Shown: piece after piece, positions 35,045 to 44,581 of the stretch
How the letters are laid out: each line of letters begins with the position of its first letter
Position numbering within the stretch: position 1 is the stretch's first letter
DNA from: BOG-1112 sp964611335
Lineage (GTDB): Bacteria > Bdellovibrionota_B > Oligoflexia > Oligoflexales > Bog-1112
Direction: 5' to 3'
DNA length: 64,000 nt
Assembly (NCBI GenBank): GCA_964611335.1
Contig: CAZSXR010000002.1
Coordinates: 558,001 to 622,000, forward strand
The notes under the pieces: generated by a model
What the model was told of the DNA's origin: nothing
The model's database searches: none
Seen by the model: only the letters and a program-made list of their open reading frames with translations
Made by a program: the position numbers and the translations under genes

Positions 35045-37429
35045 ATGCTCTCAGAAGTTAAATTAAAGTCCGCAAAAATTCACAATAAAGAAGATGCAAT
35101 CATGCATGTTCGCAAACGCGATGGTTCACTTGAACCCGTTGACATCGTTCAAATAACAAAAAAAGTTGCAAGATGTGGAGCAGGACTTCTCCACATTAAC
35201 CCGTACCTGGTTGCTAGCAAGGCCATCAGCGGGATCTACGATGGGGTCACCACAACAGAACTTGACACTCTGCTGATTCAAACATCAGCAATGTTGATCA
35301 GCGAAGAACCTGAATATTCAAAACTCGCATCCAGATTACTTACAAACTTCATCGACAAAGAAGTAGGAGTTCAAAAAATAAAATCTTTTTCTGCTTCAAT
35401 CGAAGCAGGTTATAAATGCGAACTCATCGGAGATGAGCTGCTTAAATTCACAAGAGAGCATAAAAAAAGTTTGGATTCAATTATTCAAGAAGAGCGTTGC
35501 GATCTCTTTGAATATTTTGGTCTACGAACTGTTTATGACCGTTACCTACTCAAAGATCCTGTAAGTCGTAAAGTGATTGAAACACCCCAGTTTTTCTTTA
35601 TGCGGGTTGCTTGTGGGCTTTCAAGAACTCTCGAAGAAGCGCGCGAGTTCTACCAGATGATTTCATCATTCCAATACATGCCAGCAACACCAACTCTCTT
35701 CAATTCAGGAACACGGCATCCACAGATGTCTTCTTGTTATTTATTGGACTCTCCCGAGGACAGCTTAGAAGCAATTTACCAGAAATATCTTGATGTTGCG
35801 CTCCTTTCAAAATATGCAGGGGGCATAGGCCTTTCCTTTTCACGCGTCCGTGCTTTTGGCTCCTTAATTAAAGGAACCAATGGTAAATCCAATGGTATTG
35901 TTCCCTTCTTAAAAACACTCGACTCCTCTGTTGCTGCTGTTAATCAAGGAGGAAAACGCAAGGGGGCTGCCTGCGTTTATTTGGAAACTTGGCATTCTGA
36001 TATTCTTGAATTTTTGGCACTCCGCAACAACACGGGTGACGAAGCTCAACGCACTCACAATTTAAATCTTTCCAATTGGATCCCAGATCTTTTTATGAAG
36101 AGGGTAGAATCCGACGAACTTTGGTCTTTATTTGACCCTAAAATCGTCCCTCATTTTGTAGATCTTTATGGGAAGGATTTTGAAGACGCATACGTTAAAG
36201 CGGAAGAAAATCGTCTCTATACAAAACAGATAGCTGCACGTGAACTTTACGGTTTAATGTTAAAAATTTTAGCACAAACAGGCAATGGTTGGATGACTTT
36301 CAAGGACACCTGCAACTTGAAATCAAACCAAACTTTCAAAAAAGAAAACGTTATCCATCTTTCAAATTTATGTACCGAAATTTTGGAAGTTACAAATTTT
36401 ACTGAAACAGCTGTTTGCAATTTGGGTTCCATCAATCTCAGTCAGTACTTACACAATAAGAAATTTGATTTCGACTTACTCGCGAGAAATGTAAGGAAAG
36501 CTATCAAATATCTTGATCGTGTGATCGATATAAATTTCTACCCCATTCAGCAAGCAGGGTCTTCGAATAAAAAATGGAGACCTGTGGGTCTCGGGGTGAT
36601 GGGTTTACAGACTTTATTTTTCCAAATGAAACTAAGTTTTGATGAACCAGAAGCTCGAGAGCTCTCTCGTAAAATCCAAGAAGAAATTTACTACAACGCC
36701 CTTCACGCATCTGCAGAGCTTGCCGAACAGGAAGGTGCTCATCCTAATTTTCAAGATACTTATGCTGCACAGGGAATTTTGCAGTTTGATATGTGGAACG
36801 TAACACCAAGTAATCATTTACGTTGGACACAGTTAAAAAATAAAATTAAGAAAACAGGCTTGCGCAATTCTCTTCTCATTGCGATTGCACCTACTGCAAC
36901 GATCGCTTCCATAACAGGAGCATCGGAATGTATAGAACCTCAACTTTCTAATCTTTTCAAACGCGAGACTCTTTCGGGAGAGTTTTTGCAAATCAATCCT
37001 TATCTCATTTCTGACCTTAGAGAATTAAACCTTTGGGATGAATCCATGAGAAAGAAGATTAAATTAGGAGAAGGTTCCATTCAGGAAATCCCTGAAATTC
37101 CTGAAAAATTAAAAATACTCTACCGAACAGTTTGGGAAATACCTCAACGCTCTCTCATCGATATGGCAGCAGACAGAGGTTGTTATATAGATCAAAGTCA
37201 ATCTTTGAATCTCTTTTTGGAAACTCCAACGATTGGAAAACTATCTTCTATGTATCAATATGCATGGAAGAAGGGGTTGAAAACCACCTACTATTGTAGA
37301 TCACGAGCTGCTACGCGCATTTCAAAGGTAACAGTGAACGCAATCACTGATGAAAATTCCAATGAATCTGTTTCAAAATCGATAGCATGCTCTTTGGAAA
37401 ATCCTGAAACTTGCGAGTCTTGTACATAG
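35045..37429 (+). CDS. nrdA: Ribonucleotide reductase class Ia, large subunit
   Basis: A 794-residue catalytic subunit reducing ribonucleotides to deoxyribonucleotides. An N-terminal ATP cone (MHVRKRDGSLEPVDIVQITK, about residues 19-110) allows dATP feedback. Catalytic residues are visible: the redox Cys in HPQMSSCYL, the radical Cys and Glu in NLCTEI, the partner Cys in ETAVCNLGSINLS, and the radical-path tyrosine pair in TTYYCRS. The C-terminal redox tail TCESCT is intact. AGGGTG is six bases before the ATG. A later ATG at residue 20 (MHVRKRDG) is also possible. nrdB follows 28 bp downstream. Confidence 0.97.
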   Translation: MLSEVKLKSAKIHNKEDAIMHVRKRDGSLEPVDIVQITKKVARCGAGLLHINPYLVASKAISGIYDGVTTTELDTLLIQTSAMLISEEPEYSKLASRLLTNFIDKEVGVQKIKSFSASIEAGYKCELIGDELLKFTREHKKSLDSIIQEERCDLFEYFGLRTVYDRYLLKDPVSRKVIETPQFFFMRVACGLSRTLEEAREFYQMISSFQYMPATPTLFNSGTRHPQMSSCYLLDSPEDSLEAIYQKYLDVALLSKYAGGIGLSFSRVRAFGSLIKGTNGKSNGIVPFLKTLDSSVAAVNQGGKRKGAACVYLETWHSDILEFLALRNNTGDEAQRTHNLNLSNWIPDLFMKRVESDELWSLFDPKIVPHFVDLYGKDFEDAYVKAEENRLYTKQIAARELYGLMLKILAQTGNGWMTFKDTCNLKSNQTFKKENVIHLSNLCTEILEVTNFTETAVCNLGSINLSQYLHNKKFDFDLLARNVRKAIKYLDRVIDINFYPIQQAGSSNKKWRPVGLGVMGLQTLFFQMKLSFDEPEARELSRKIQEEIYYNALHASAELAEQEGAHPNFQDTYAAQGILQFDMWNVTPSNHLRWTQLKNKIKKTGLRNSLLIAIAPTATIASITGASECIEPQLSNLFKRETLSGEFLQINPYLISDLRELNLWDESMRKKIKLGEGSIQEIPEIPEKLKILYRTVWEIPQRSLIDMAADRGCYIDQSQSLNLFLETPTIGKLSSMYQYAWKKGLKTTYYCRSRAATRISKVTVNAITDENSNESVSKSIACSLENPETCESCT

Positions 37430-37457
37430 ATCCGTTTTGCACTTAGAGGAATTTGAA

Positions 37458-38453
37458 ATGATATTGAATCCTGGGTTCGATCTTAATTTACGTCCCATGC
37501 GTTACCCTCATTTTTACGAAATGTATCGTAATGCTATTAAAAACACGTGGACAGTCGACGAAATCGACTTCACGGGAGACCTGCAAGATCTCACAAAAAT
37601 GACTCCTGCAGAGCAACACCTCATCCGAAGATTGGTAGCTTTCTTTGCAACTGGGGACACCATTGTTGCAAACAATCTAGTTATTAATCTCTACAAGCAT
37701 ATCAATTCACCTGAAGCAAGAATGTTTCTTTCAAGACAGCTGTACGAAGAAGCTCTCCATGTGCAATTTTATCTCACACTCTTAGATTCTTACTTACCGA
37801 ATGACAAAGAAAGACAAGCTGCTTTTCAAGCTATCGAAAAAATCCCTTCTATCAAACAAAAAGGGGATTTCTGTTTCCGATGGATTGAATCGATTAATTC
37901 CCTTGACTCTCTCGATACTCAAGAAAAGAAACGTCAGTTTCTCTTAAATCTCATCTGTTTTTCGTCCTGCATCGAAGGATTATTCTTCTTTGCAGCATTT
38001 GCCTATGTATATTTCTTACGTTCAAAAGGAATCCTACACGGTCTTGCATCAGGTACTAATTGGGTATTCAGAGATGAAAGTGGGCATATGGAATTTGCCT
38101 TCGAAATTATCCGGCAAGTACGTAAAGAAGAGCCTGATCTTTTCGACAAAGACATGGAACACAAAGTCCTACAAATGATCAATGAAGCCATCGAATGTGA
38201 GATGATCTTCGCACAAGACGTACTAAACTTTGGCGTAGCAGGAATTTCTGAAGGCGATATGAGGAAATATCTCGAATATATAGCTGATCAACGTCTCATA
38301 AGTCTTGGTATTAACCCCATTTTTCAAAGTAAAAACCCCTTTGGATTTATGGAACTTCAAGACGTTCAAGAACTCACAAACTTTTTTGAGCGCCGTGTCG
38401 CCTCCTATCAGGTGGGAATAGAAGGAGATGTGAGTTTCAACGAAGAATTCTAA
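37458..38453 (+). CDS. nrdB: Ribonucleotide reductase class Ia, small subunit
   Basis: A 331-residue diiron radical subunit. I start at the ATG at 37458 with GAGG eight bases upstream; a TTG seven codons earlier has no ribosome site. Metal ligands and the radical residue are present: Asp67 in TGDTIVANN, Glu98 and His101 in EEALH, and Tyr105 four residues after the His, as in E. coli Tyr122. This fits a tyrosyl-radical class Ia enzyme and not the Phe-containing class Ic. The second ligand set (ECEMIF and DESGH segments) is present. It is coupled with nrdA. Confidence 0.95.
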   Translation: MILNPGFDLNLRPMRYPHFYEMYRNAIKNTWTVDEIDFTGDLQDLTKMTPAEQHLIRRLVAFFATGDTIVANNLVINLYKHINSPEARMFLSRQLYEEALHVQFYLTLLDSYLPNDKERQAAFQAIEKIPSIKQKGDFCFRWIESINSLDSLDTQEKKRQFLLNLICFSSCIEGLFFFAAFAYVYFLRSKGILHGLASGTNWVFRDESGHMEFAFEIIRQVRKEEPDLFDKDMEHKVLQMINEAIECEMIFAQDVLNFGVAGISEGDMRKYLEYIADQRLISLGINPIFQSKNPFGFMELQDVQELTNFFERRVASYQVGIEGDVSFNEEF

Positions 38454-38478
38454 TTGCGCACGCCTCCTAAAAGATTTT

Positions 38479-38517
38479 TAATAGGTCTAGAAATCATCAA
38501 AAATGAAGGTCCTATTA
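38479..38517 (+). promoter_or_regulatory. Hairpin in the pckG leader
   Basis: TAATAGG (38479-38485) pairs with CCTATTA (38511-38517) over a 25-base loop, ending a few bases before the AAGGAG ribosome site of pckG. It could modulate translation or stability; there is no U-run, so it does not look like an nrdB terminator. Confidence 0.35.
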
Positions 38518-38538
38518 GAAATTAAGGAGCGGATCGCG

Positions 38539-40320
38539 ATGAGCACAAGTAATAAAGAACTTGAAAATTGGGTATATGAAGTAGCTCGCCTCACAACACC
38601 GAAGAACATCCACTGGTGCACAGGAACTGAAGAAGAATACCGCACTTTAATTGAAGAGATGTTAGCTACAGGCGATCTGATCGAACTCAACCAAGAGAGC
38701 TTTCCTCGTTGCTATCTCCACCGTTCCGACCCTAGTGATGTCGCAAGAACAGAACATCTGACCTTCGTATGCACCCCCGAAAAAGAGGATGCCGGCCCTA
38801 ATAACAACTGGTTACCACCTGAACAAGGTCATGAACGTATTGATCGCCTTTTCGCAGGAGCTATGCAAGGGCGAACTATGTACATCATCCCCTATTGCAT
38901 GGGACCTCTTAATTCTCCTTATTCCCGTTACGGAGTAGAAATCACAGATAGTGCTTACGTTGTTGCAAACATGAAATTGATGACACGTATGGGAACTCCC
39001 ACACTACGCCTGATCGAAAGCTCTGGAAAATTTGTCAAGGGCTTACATAGCACTGGAGATTTAAAAGAAGAAAACCGACTCATACTGCACTTCCCTGAAG
39101 AACTTATGATCAAATCCATCGGATCAGGGTATGGTGGCAATGCATTACTTGGAAAAAAATGCCACTCTCTGCGTCTTGGAAGTTACCAAGCGCAAAAAGA
39201 AGGTTGGCTTGCAGAGCACATGTTAATTGTTGGTATTGAAAACCCACAAGGTGAAACATTTTATATTGCCGCAGCCTTTCCCTCTGCTTGTGGAAAAACA
39301 AATTTAGCAATGTTGATTCCACCCGAAACTTACAAAGGTTGGAAAGTTTGGACTGTTGGTGACGACATCGCTTGGATACATCCGGGTGAAGACGGTTCGC
39401 TATATGCGATCAATCCCGAAGCTGGCTTTTTCGGTGTCGCTCCTGGAACTTCCTTAAAAACAAACCCTAATGCCGTCACCATGCTCAAACATGACGCCAT
39501 ATTTACAAACGTTGCATTGACGGACAACAAAGAACCTTGGTGGGAAGGTTTAGACAACCGTAGGCCTACTACAGATTGGCAAGGACGACCTTACCAAGAA
39601 AATTTAGGCCCTGCTGCACAACCCAATTCACGGTTCACAGTATCCGCAAAGCAATGCCCTTCGTACTCACCGCAAGGTGAAAATCCAAAAGGTGTGAGAC
39701 TTTCCGCTATCGTTTTTGGAGGCCGTCGTCCCTCTTTAGTTCCACTCGTATATCAAGCAAAAAACTGGACGCATGGTGTTCTTATAGGAGCAACCATGGC
39801 TTCACAAACGACAGCTGCCGCAACAGGTCAGGTGGGTGTTCTCAGAAGAGATCCTATGGCAATGAAGCCTTTCTGTGGGTACAACTTTGCAGACTATTGG
39901 GCGCACTGGTTAAGTTTCGCAGAAAAAGAACATAAGCTTCCTCAAATTTTCCATGTGAATTGGTTCAGACAAGACAAGAATGGAAAATTTATTTGGCCTG
40001 GATTCGGAGAAAACATGCGCGTCATCCGTTGGATCTTAGACAGAGCCAACAATCGCTGTGATGCAATTAAAACACCTATTGGATACATTCCTAAATTAGA
40101 CGACCTCGATCAAAACGGTCTATCTATAGACAAATCCACCTTAGAAAGTCTTTGCTCAATAAAAAATTCCGATTGGATAGACGAGTGGAATGATGTCGGG
40201 TCTTATCTCGAAACATTTGGGGAGAGAATGCCTGAAGCTCTGATCAAAGAACATCAAGCAATCAAAACGGAGTTAGTAGGAATTCATCATCACGAAAGAA
40301 GCCGAGAGATTTCACCTTAA
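38539..40320 (+). CDS. pckG: Phosphoenolpyruvate carboxykinase (GTP)
   Basis: A 593-residue GTP-dependent PEP carboxykinase that converts oxaloacetate and GTP to PEP, the entry to gluconeogenesis. The kinase P-loop is AFPSACGKTNLAM, with the metal/phosphate motif VGDDIAWIHPG, the substrate segment SPYSRYGVEI and the specific FGGRRPSLVPLVYQAKNW. Start chosen at the ATG with AAGGAG eight bases upstream (38539); twelve more codons are open to 38503 without a ribosome site. All active-site segments are present and length matches the GTP family, distinct from the shorter ATP type. Confidence 0.97.
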   Translation: MSTSNKELENWVYEVARLTTPKNIHWCTGTEEEYRTLIEEMLATGDLIELNQESFPRCYLHRSDPSDVARTEHLTFVCTPEKEDAGPNNNWLPPEQGHERIDRLFAGAMQGRTMYIIPYCMGPLNSPYSRYGVEITDSAYVVANMKLMTRMGTPTLRLIESSGKFVKGLHSTGDLKEENRLILHFPEELMIKSIGSGYGGNALLGKKCHSLRLGSYQAQKEGWLAEHMLIVGIENPQGETFYIAAAFPSACGKTNLAMLIPPETYKGWKVWTVGDDIAWIHPGEDGSLYAINPEAGFFGVAPGTSLKTNPNAVTMLKHDAIFTNVALTDNKEPWWEGLDNRRPTTDWQGRPYQENLGPAAQPNSRFTVSAKQCPSYSPQGENPKGVRLSAIVFGGRRPSLVPLVYQAKNWTHGVLIGATMASQTTAAATGQVGVLRRDPMAMKPFCGYNFADYWAHWLSFAEKEHKLPQIFHVNWFRQDKNGKFIWPGFGENMRVIRWILDRANNRCDAIKTPIGYIPKLDDLDQNGLSIDKSTLESLCSIKNSDWIDEWNDVGSYLETFGERMPEALIKEHQAIKTELVGIHHHERSREISP

Positions 40321-40347
40321 TTCTTGCTTAAAACAATTTTAACCTTA

Positions 40348-41739
40348 TCAAAGATCAAAAATCTTTCCAGGGTTTAAAATGTTTTTCGGATCAAAAACTT
40401 TCTTAATCTCTTTCATATAAGAAAGCTCCAAAGCTCCCACACATTTCAAAAATTCATCTTTTTTATTCAAGCCAATTCCATGCTCAGCACTTATAGAACC
40501 CTTGAATTTATGTACAAGATCGAAAATTTTACGTTCAATAGAGCTTGCTTGTTCAAGAAAAATTTTTTCCGCAATCGAAAAGGGAGAGCTGTAATTCACA
40601 TGAATATTTCCATCACCAACATGACCAAAAAAAATAATCTCCACATCTTTGGTTTCTTTTGAAAGAGGCTCCATCTTTTCAAAAAACTTAGGCAAATCTT
40701 TTACTGAAACAGAAATATCATTCTTTCGAACATGTCCTGATTTAGCTATTGCTTCTGTAATATTCTCTCTTAAAGCCCACAAATTTTTAAATTCCTCCGA
40801 AGTTGACGAGAGAACCGCATCTCGGACTATCTTTTTCTCAAAAGCTATTTCCAGAAAAGACTCCAAATTTGTCGACCCCTCTTCGATTTCGAGAATGACA
40901 TAGTAAGGAGCTTTTTCAGCAAAGGGGAATTTTAACGAAGCAAAATTTCTCAAAACAACATTCAATGCTTTTTCCGTAAAAAACTCAAAAGCAGTAATCG
41001 TCAAGGCTTCCTGATGACATACACTTAAACACTCCGCAACCTGCAGGAAACTGTTGAAACTCATACATGCAAGATGCATATTTCTGGGTTTTTTTGCGAG
41101 TTTCAAAGTTGCCTTACTAATAACTCCAAGAGTCCCTTCACTACCAATAAACAATTGTGTGAGATTATAACCAGAATTATTTTTAGGCAAAGCTCTGTTC
41201 AAATCTAAAATTTTCCCGTCAGCCAGAACAACTTCGAGGCCAAGGACCTGATCACGCGTGCCTCCATATCGAATAAATTTAAGCCCTCCTGCATTTGTTG
41301 CAAGATTACCCCCAATTTCACAGGTCCCTCTTGATCCAAGATCTACCCCATAGAAAAGACCATGTTTTAGAGCCTCTTCTTGAAGAGACTGAGTGCTTAC
41401 ACCTGCTTCCGTTTCAATAGTTAAACCTATTTTATCGACGTTTAGAATTTTATTCATACGCGACAGAGAAAGAACAATTTCTCCTTGTTTTGCAACAGCA
41501 CCACCCGCCAGACCTGTTCTTCCTCCTGAAGGAACTACAGCAAGACTGTTCGTATAACAGTAACTTAGAATTTTTGAAATTTCTTGAGTCGAACTGGGAA
41601 ACAAAACACACGAAGCAGATACGGATTCAGGTCGAGTCCAATCTTTAGCATATTCTTGGACTTCAGAACTAACTTGAAGAACTTTTTTTTCTCCAAGAAG
41701 CTCTAAAAAAAATTCCGCATGCGCTCGTGCTAGTTTCAT
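40348..41739 (-). CDS. FAD-linked oxidase, GlcD / D-lactate dehydrogenase type
   Basis: A 463-residue flavoprotein of the FAD_binding_4 plus FAD-oxidase C family. The N-terminal FAD motif has VVPSGGRTGLAGGAV, then CEIGGNLATNAGGLKFIRYG, and IGSEGTLGVI. The C-terminal domain has FFGHVGDGNIHVNY with likely metal-binding His residues, and SISAEHGIGLNKK. Members oxidise D-lactate, glycolate or D-2-hydroxyglutarate and feed electrons to quinone or ETF. The specificity cannot be chosen here. GGAG lies six bases before the ATG. It converges on pckG, with no partner iron-sulfur subunit (GlcF-type) beside it. Confidence 0.88.
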   Translation of the reverse strand: MKLARAHAEFFLELLGEKKVLQVSSEVQEYAKDWTRPESVSASCVLFPSSTQEISKILSYCYTNSLAVVPSGGRTGLAGGAVAKQGEIVLSLSRMNKILNVDKIGLTIETEAGVSTQSLQEEALKHGLFYGVDLGSRGTCEIGGNLATNAGGLKFIRYGGTRDQVLGLEVVLADGKILDLNRALPKNNSGYNLTQLFIGSEGTLGVISKATLKLAKKPRNMHLACMSFNSFLQVAECLSVCHQEALTITAFEFFTEKALNVVLRNFASLKFPFAEKAPYYVILEIEEGSTNLESFLEIAFEKKIVRDAVLSSTSEEFKNLWALRENITEAIAKSGHVRKNDISVSVKDLPKFFEKMEPLSKETKDVEIIFFGHVGDGNIHVNYSSPFSIAEKIFLEQASSIERKIFDLVHKFKGSISAEHGIGLNKKDEFLKCVGALELSYMKEIKKVFDPKNILNPGKIFDL

Positions 41740-41917
41740 TTTTTTCTCCGTGTTGCATATTTATTAAACACCCACTTAGCAAAAGTCTATACTTTATCTA
41801 GAAAGAACACAATGTTGGAAAGAATTTTCATCTCTTAAATTAATGTTGCTGTTCACATACGTCTTTACTTGAATTTTAACTCATTTTAGCTTTGAAGAAG
41901 AACAGCTGGGAGCTTGC

Positions 41918-42256
41918 ATGATTAAACCGATTTTATTTCTCATCGTTTCTAATATTTTTATGACCTTTGCATGGTATGGACATTTAAAAAATATGAATGA
42001 TAAACCGTTGTGGATTGTCATTCTAATCAGTTGGGCAATTGCATTTTTTGAATATTGCTTCCAAGTTCCAGGAAATAGACTCGGAGCTGAGTATTACTCT
42101 CTTCCTCAATTGAAAATAATACAAGAAATTATTACACTTTTAATATTTGTGGGCTTTTCAATCTTTTATATGAATGTAAAACCCAACTGGAACTATCTAT
42201 GGGGAGCTTTATGTATGTTAGGAGCAGTCTTCTTTGTATTTAGACAAAATTACTAA
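41918..42256 (+). CDS. DUF486 (DMT-like) small membrane protein
   Basis: A 112-residue protein with four predicted membrane helices. The signature FAWYGHLKNM, EYCFQVPGNRLGAEYYSLPQLKIIQEIITL is that of DUF486, small members related to drug/metabolite transporters. The role is unknown. GGGAG sits six bases before the ATG. It is isolated between the GlcD-like gene and maeB, with gaps of about 180 and 40 bp. Confidence 0.9.
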   Translation: MIKPILFLIVSNIFMTFAWYGHLKNMNDKPLWIVILISWAIAFFEYCFQVPGNRLGAEYYSLPQLKIIQEIITLLIFVGFSIFYMNVKPNWNYLWGALCMLGAVFFVFRQNY

Positions 42257-42295
42257 GCGTAACTTAAAGACCAAGAAACCGAGAAGTGGGAAAGA

Positions 42296-44581
42296 TTAAA
42301 TTTTAGATTGTTCCTTGCGTAATGCAATCCCCTGATGCGCACTGACGTAAATCATATTGGCAATCTCCCGAACACTCGCTTCTCGTTGCATCACATTTGC
42401 AGGTTTATTCAAGCCTACAAGTATAGGCCCCGTCACCTCAACCTCTCCCATATTTTGAAGAAGCTTATAAGCTATATTTGCTGAATTCAAAGTTGGAAAA
42501 ACAAGCACATTTGCATTCCCTTTAAGATTCGCAAAAGGAAATTCCTTTTCACGCAAACTTGCATTTAAAGCTATATCTGCTTGCATCTCACCATCAACTT
42601 CCAACCCCGGCATAACTTTTTTTACAAGTCTTGTTGCTAAAGAAACTTTCTTCGCAAAAGGGTGATGGCTACTTCCAAAACTTGCATAGCTCAACATAGC
42701 AACACGTATAGGATCCTGAGTATAAATTTTTGCAGTTTCCGCTGTTGCTATTGCTATGTTTGCAAGTTCCTCTGCCGTTGGATCTATATTGATAGTACAA
42801 TCTGCAAAGAAAGAAAGGCTTTGCTCTTTCACCATGATGTAAACACCTGCAAGTGTTTTTCCTTTCTTGGCGCCAATTACTTCTAAAATAGGATGAACAG
42901 AATTCGCGTAGGAATCTTTAACACCATTAACCATGGCATCCGCAGAACCTTCATAAACCATAATCGCACCAAAATAGTTGTGATCCGTCACCAACTGATG
43001 CGACATTGTTCTTGAAATCCCTTTACGTTTTCTCAGTTCATATAAAATATCTGCATACTTATCACATCGAGAATCCTGATTTGGATCGATGATTTGGATA
43101 TTACTTAAATTGCTGATACCCAATTCTTGTGCAGTTTTTAAAACCTCTTTTTCATTTCCTAGAAGGATGATTTCAACTTCTCCATCATCTGCAACCTGCT
43201 TCGCAGCCTTCAAAATTTTTGCATCAAAACCATATGGCAATACCACCCTTGGAGTCACTTTTGTTTTCTGAGTAAAAGCGACCATGTCCTTGCGCAAACG
43301 TCTCATCAAGCGACGAGTAGGACCGAGCAAACGCTCCATACGCTCTTTGTATTCTTCAATATCAACCTGAACGCGCGCCATTCCTGTGTCCATTGCAGCT
43401 TTTGCAACAGCTGGCGCAACACGCAGAAGAACCCTTTGATCCACAGGTTTTGGAATCAAATAATCACGTCCAAAAACGTAATGATCTGTGACTTTATATT
43501 GAGCAAGGACTTCTTCAGGAACATTTTCTTTTGCCAAATCAGCAATTGCTTTAGCTGCAGCTAGCATCATTTCATCATTGATGCCTTTAGCTCTGACATC
43601 CAAGGCACCTCGGAATATATAAGGGAAGCCAAGAAGGTTGTTTACTTGATTCGGATAGTCGGATCTTCCTGTTGCAATAATCACATCTGGACGAGCTTGT
43701 TTTGCAACTTTAGGATCGATTTCAGGATTAGGATTGGAAAGTGCAAAAATTATGGGATTTGCATTCATCTTTTTCAGCATTTCAGGAGTTAACACACCTG
43801 GGACGGAAACCCCAATAAAGACGTCCGCTTTCACAAGAGCATCTTCCAACGTTTTCATAGAAGATGATTTTACTGCGTAACGTTTTTTATATTCGTTGAG
43901 ATCTGTTCTCCCCTCATGAAGAACACCAACACTATCACACATGATAATATCATGGACTCCCATTTTGTTAAGAATCCTTGCACATCCTATAGCTGCAGCA
44001 CCTGCGCCACTGAATACAACTCGAACTTTATCGAAAGTACGCTCTGTAAGTTCACATGCATTTATAAAAGCTGCAGCAACAATGATTGCTGTCCCGTGTT
44101 GATCATCATGAAACACGGGAATCGCCATCTGCTTACGCAGAGTTTCTTCAATATAAAAACATTCAGGAGCTTTAATATCTTCTAAATTGATTCCACCAAA
44201 AGTAGGTTCCAAAGATTTTACAATTTTCACAAGTTCTTCTGGATCAGGACAGTCCACTTCAATATCAAAGACATCGATGTTAGCAAATTTTTTGAAGAGC
44301 ATTCCTTTGCCCTCCATCACAGGCTTTCCTGCATAAGGACCAATGTTTCCTAAACCTAAAACAGCAGTACCATTCGTAATCACACCCACTAAATTCCCAC
44401 GAACGGTATATTTAAAAGAATCGTCTTGATTTGCATGAATTTTACGACAAGGACCAGCAACTCCTGGTGTATAAGCAAGCGAAAGATCTTCTTGGGAATT
44501 AAGGGCTTTCGTAGATTGTACAGAAAGTTTTCCACTTGTAGGATACTGATGATAATCTAATGCAAGTTTTTCATAATCCAT
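42296..44581 (-). CDS. maeB: NADP-dependent malic enzyme with phosphotransacetylase-like domain
   Basis: A 761-residue MaeB-type protein. The N-terminal malic enzyme part (to about residue 410) has SLAYTPGVAGPC, FHDDQHGTAI (metal) and VFSGAGAAAIGCARIL (NADP fold). The C-terminal part (about 430-755) is a phosphotransacetylase-like domain that in this family is thought to be regulatory and not catalytic. It decarboxylates malate to pyruvate and makes NADPH. I start at the ATG at 44581, which gives the family's normal length and has AGGA upstream; a longer frame running to 44698 lies over dacB. It overlaps the dacB stop by 11 bp, indicating coupling. Confidence 0.96.
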   Translation of the reverse strand: MDYEKLALDYHQYPTSGKLSVQSTKALNSQEDLSLAYTPGVAGPCRKIHANQDDSFKYTVRGNLVGVITNGTAVLGLGNIGPYAGKPVMEGKGMLFKKFANIDVFDIEVDCPDPEELVKIVKSLEPTFGGINLEDIKAPECFYIEETLRKQMAIPVFHDDQHGTAIIVAAAFINACELTERTFDKVRVVFSGAGAAAIGCARILNKMGVHDIIMCDSVGVLHEGRTDLNEYKKRYAVKSSSMKTLEDALVKADVFIGVSVPGVLTPEMLKKMNANPIIFALSNPNPEIDPKVAKQARPDVIIATGRSDYPNQVNNLLGFPYIFRGALDVRAKGINDEMMLAAAKAIADLAKENVPEEVLAQYKVTDHYVFGRDYLIPKPVDQRVLLRVAPAVAKAAMDTGMARVQVDIEEYKERMERLLGPTRRLMRRLRKDMVAFTQKTKVTPRVVLPYGFDAKILKAAKQVADDGEVEIILLGNEKEVLKTAQELGISNLSNIQIIDPNQDSRCDKYADILYELRKRKGISRTMSHQLVTDHNYFGAIMVYEGSADAMVNGVKDSYANSVHPILEVIGAKKGKTLAGVYIMVKEQSLSFFADCTINIDPTAEELANIAIATAETAKIYTQDPIRVAMLSYASFGSSHHPFAKKVSLATRLVKKVMPGLEVDGEMQADIALNASLREKEFPFANLKGNANVLVFPTLNSANIAYKLLQNMGEVEVTGPILVGLNKPANVMQREASVREIANMIYVSAHQGIALRKEQSKI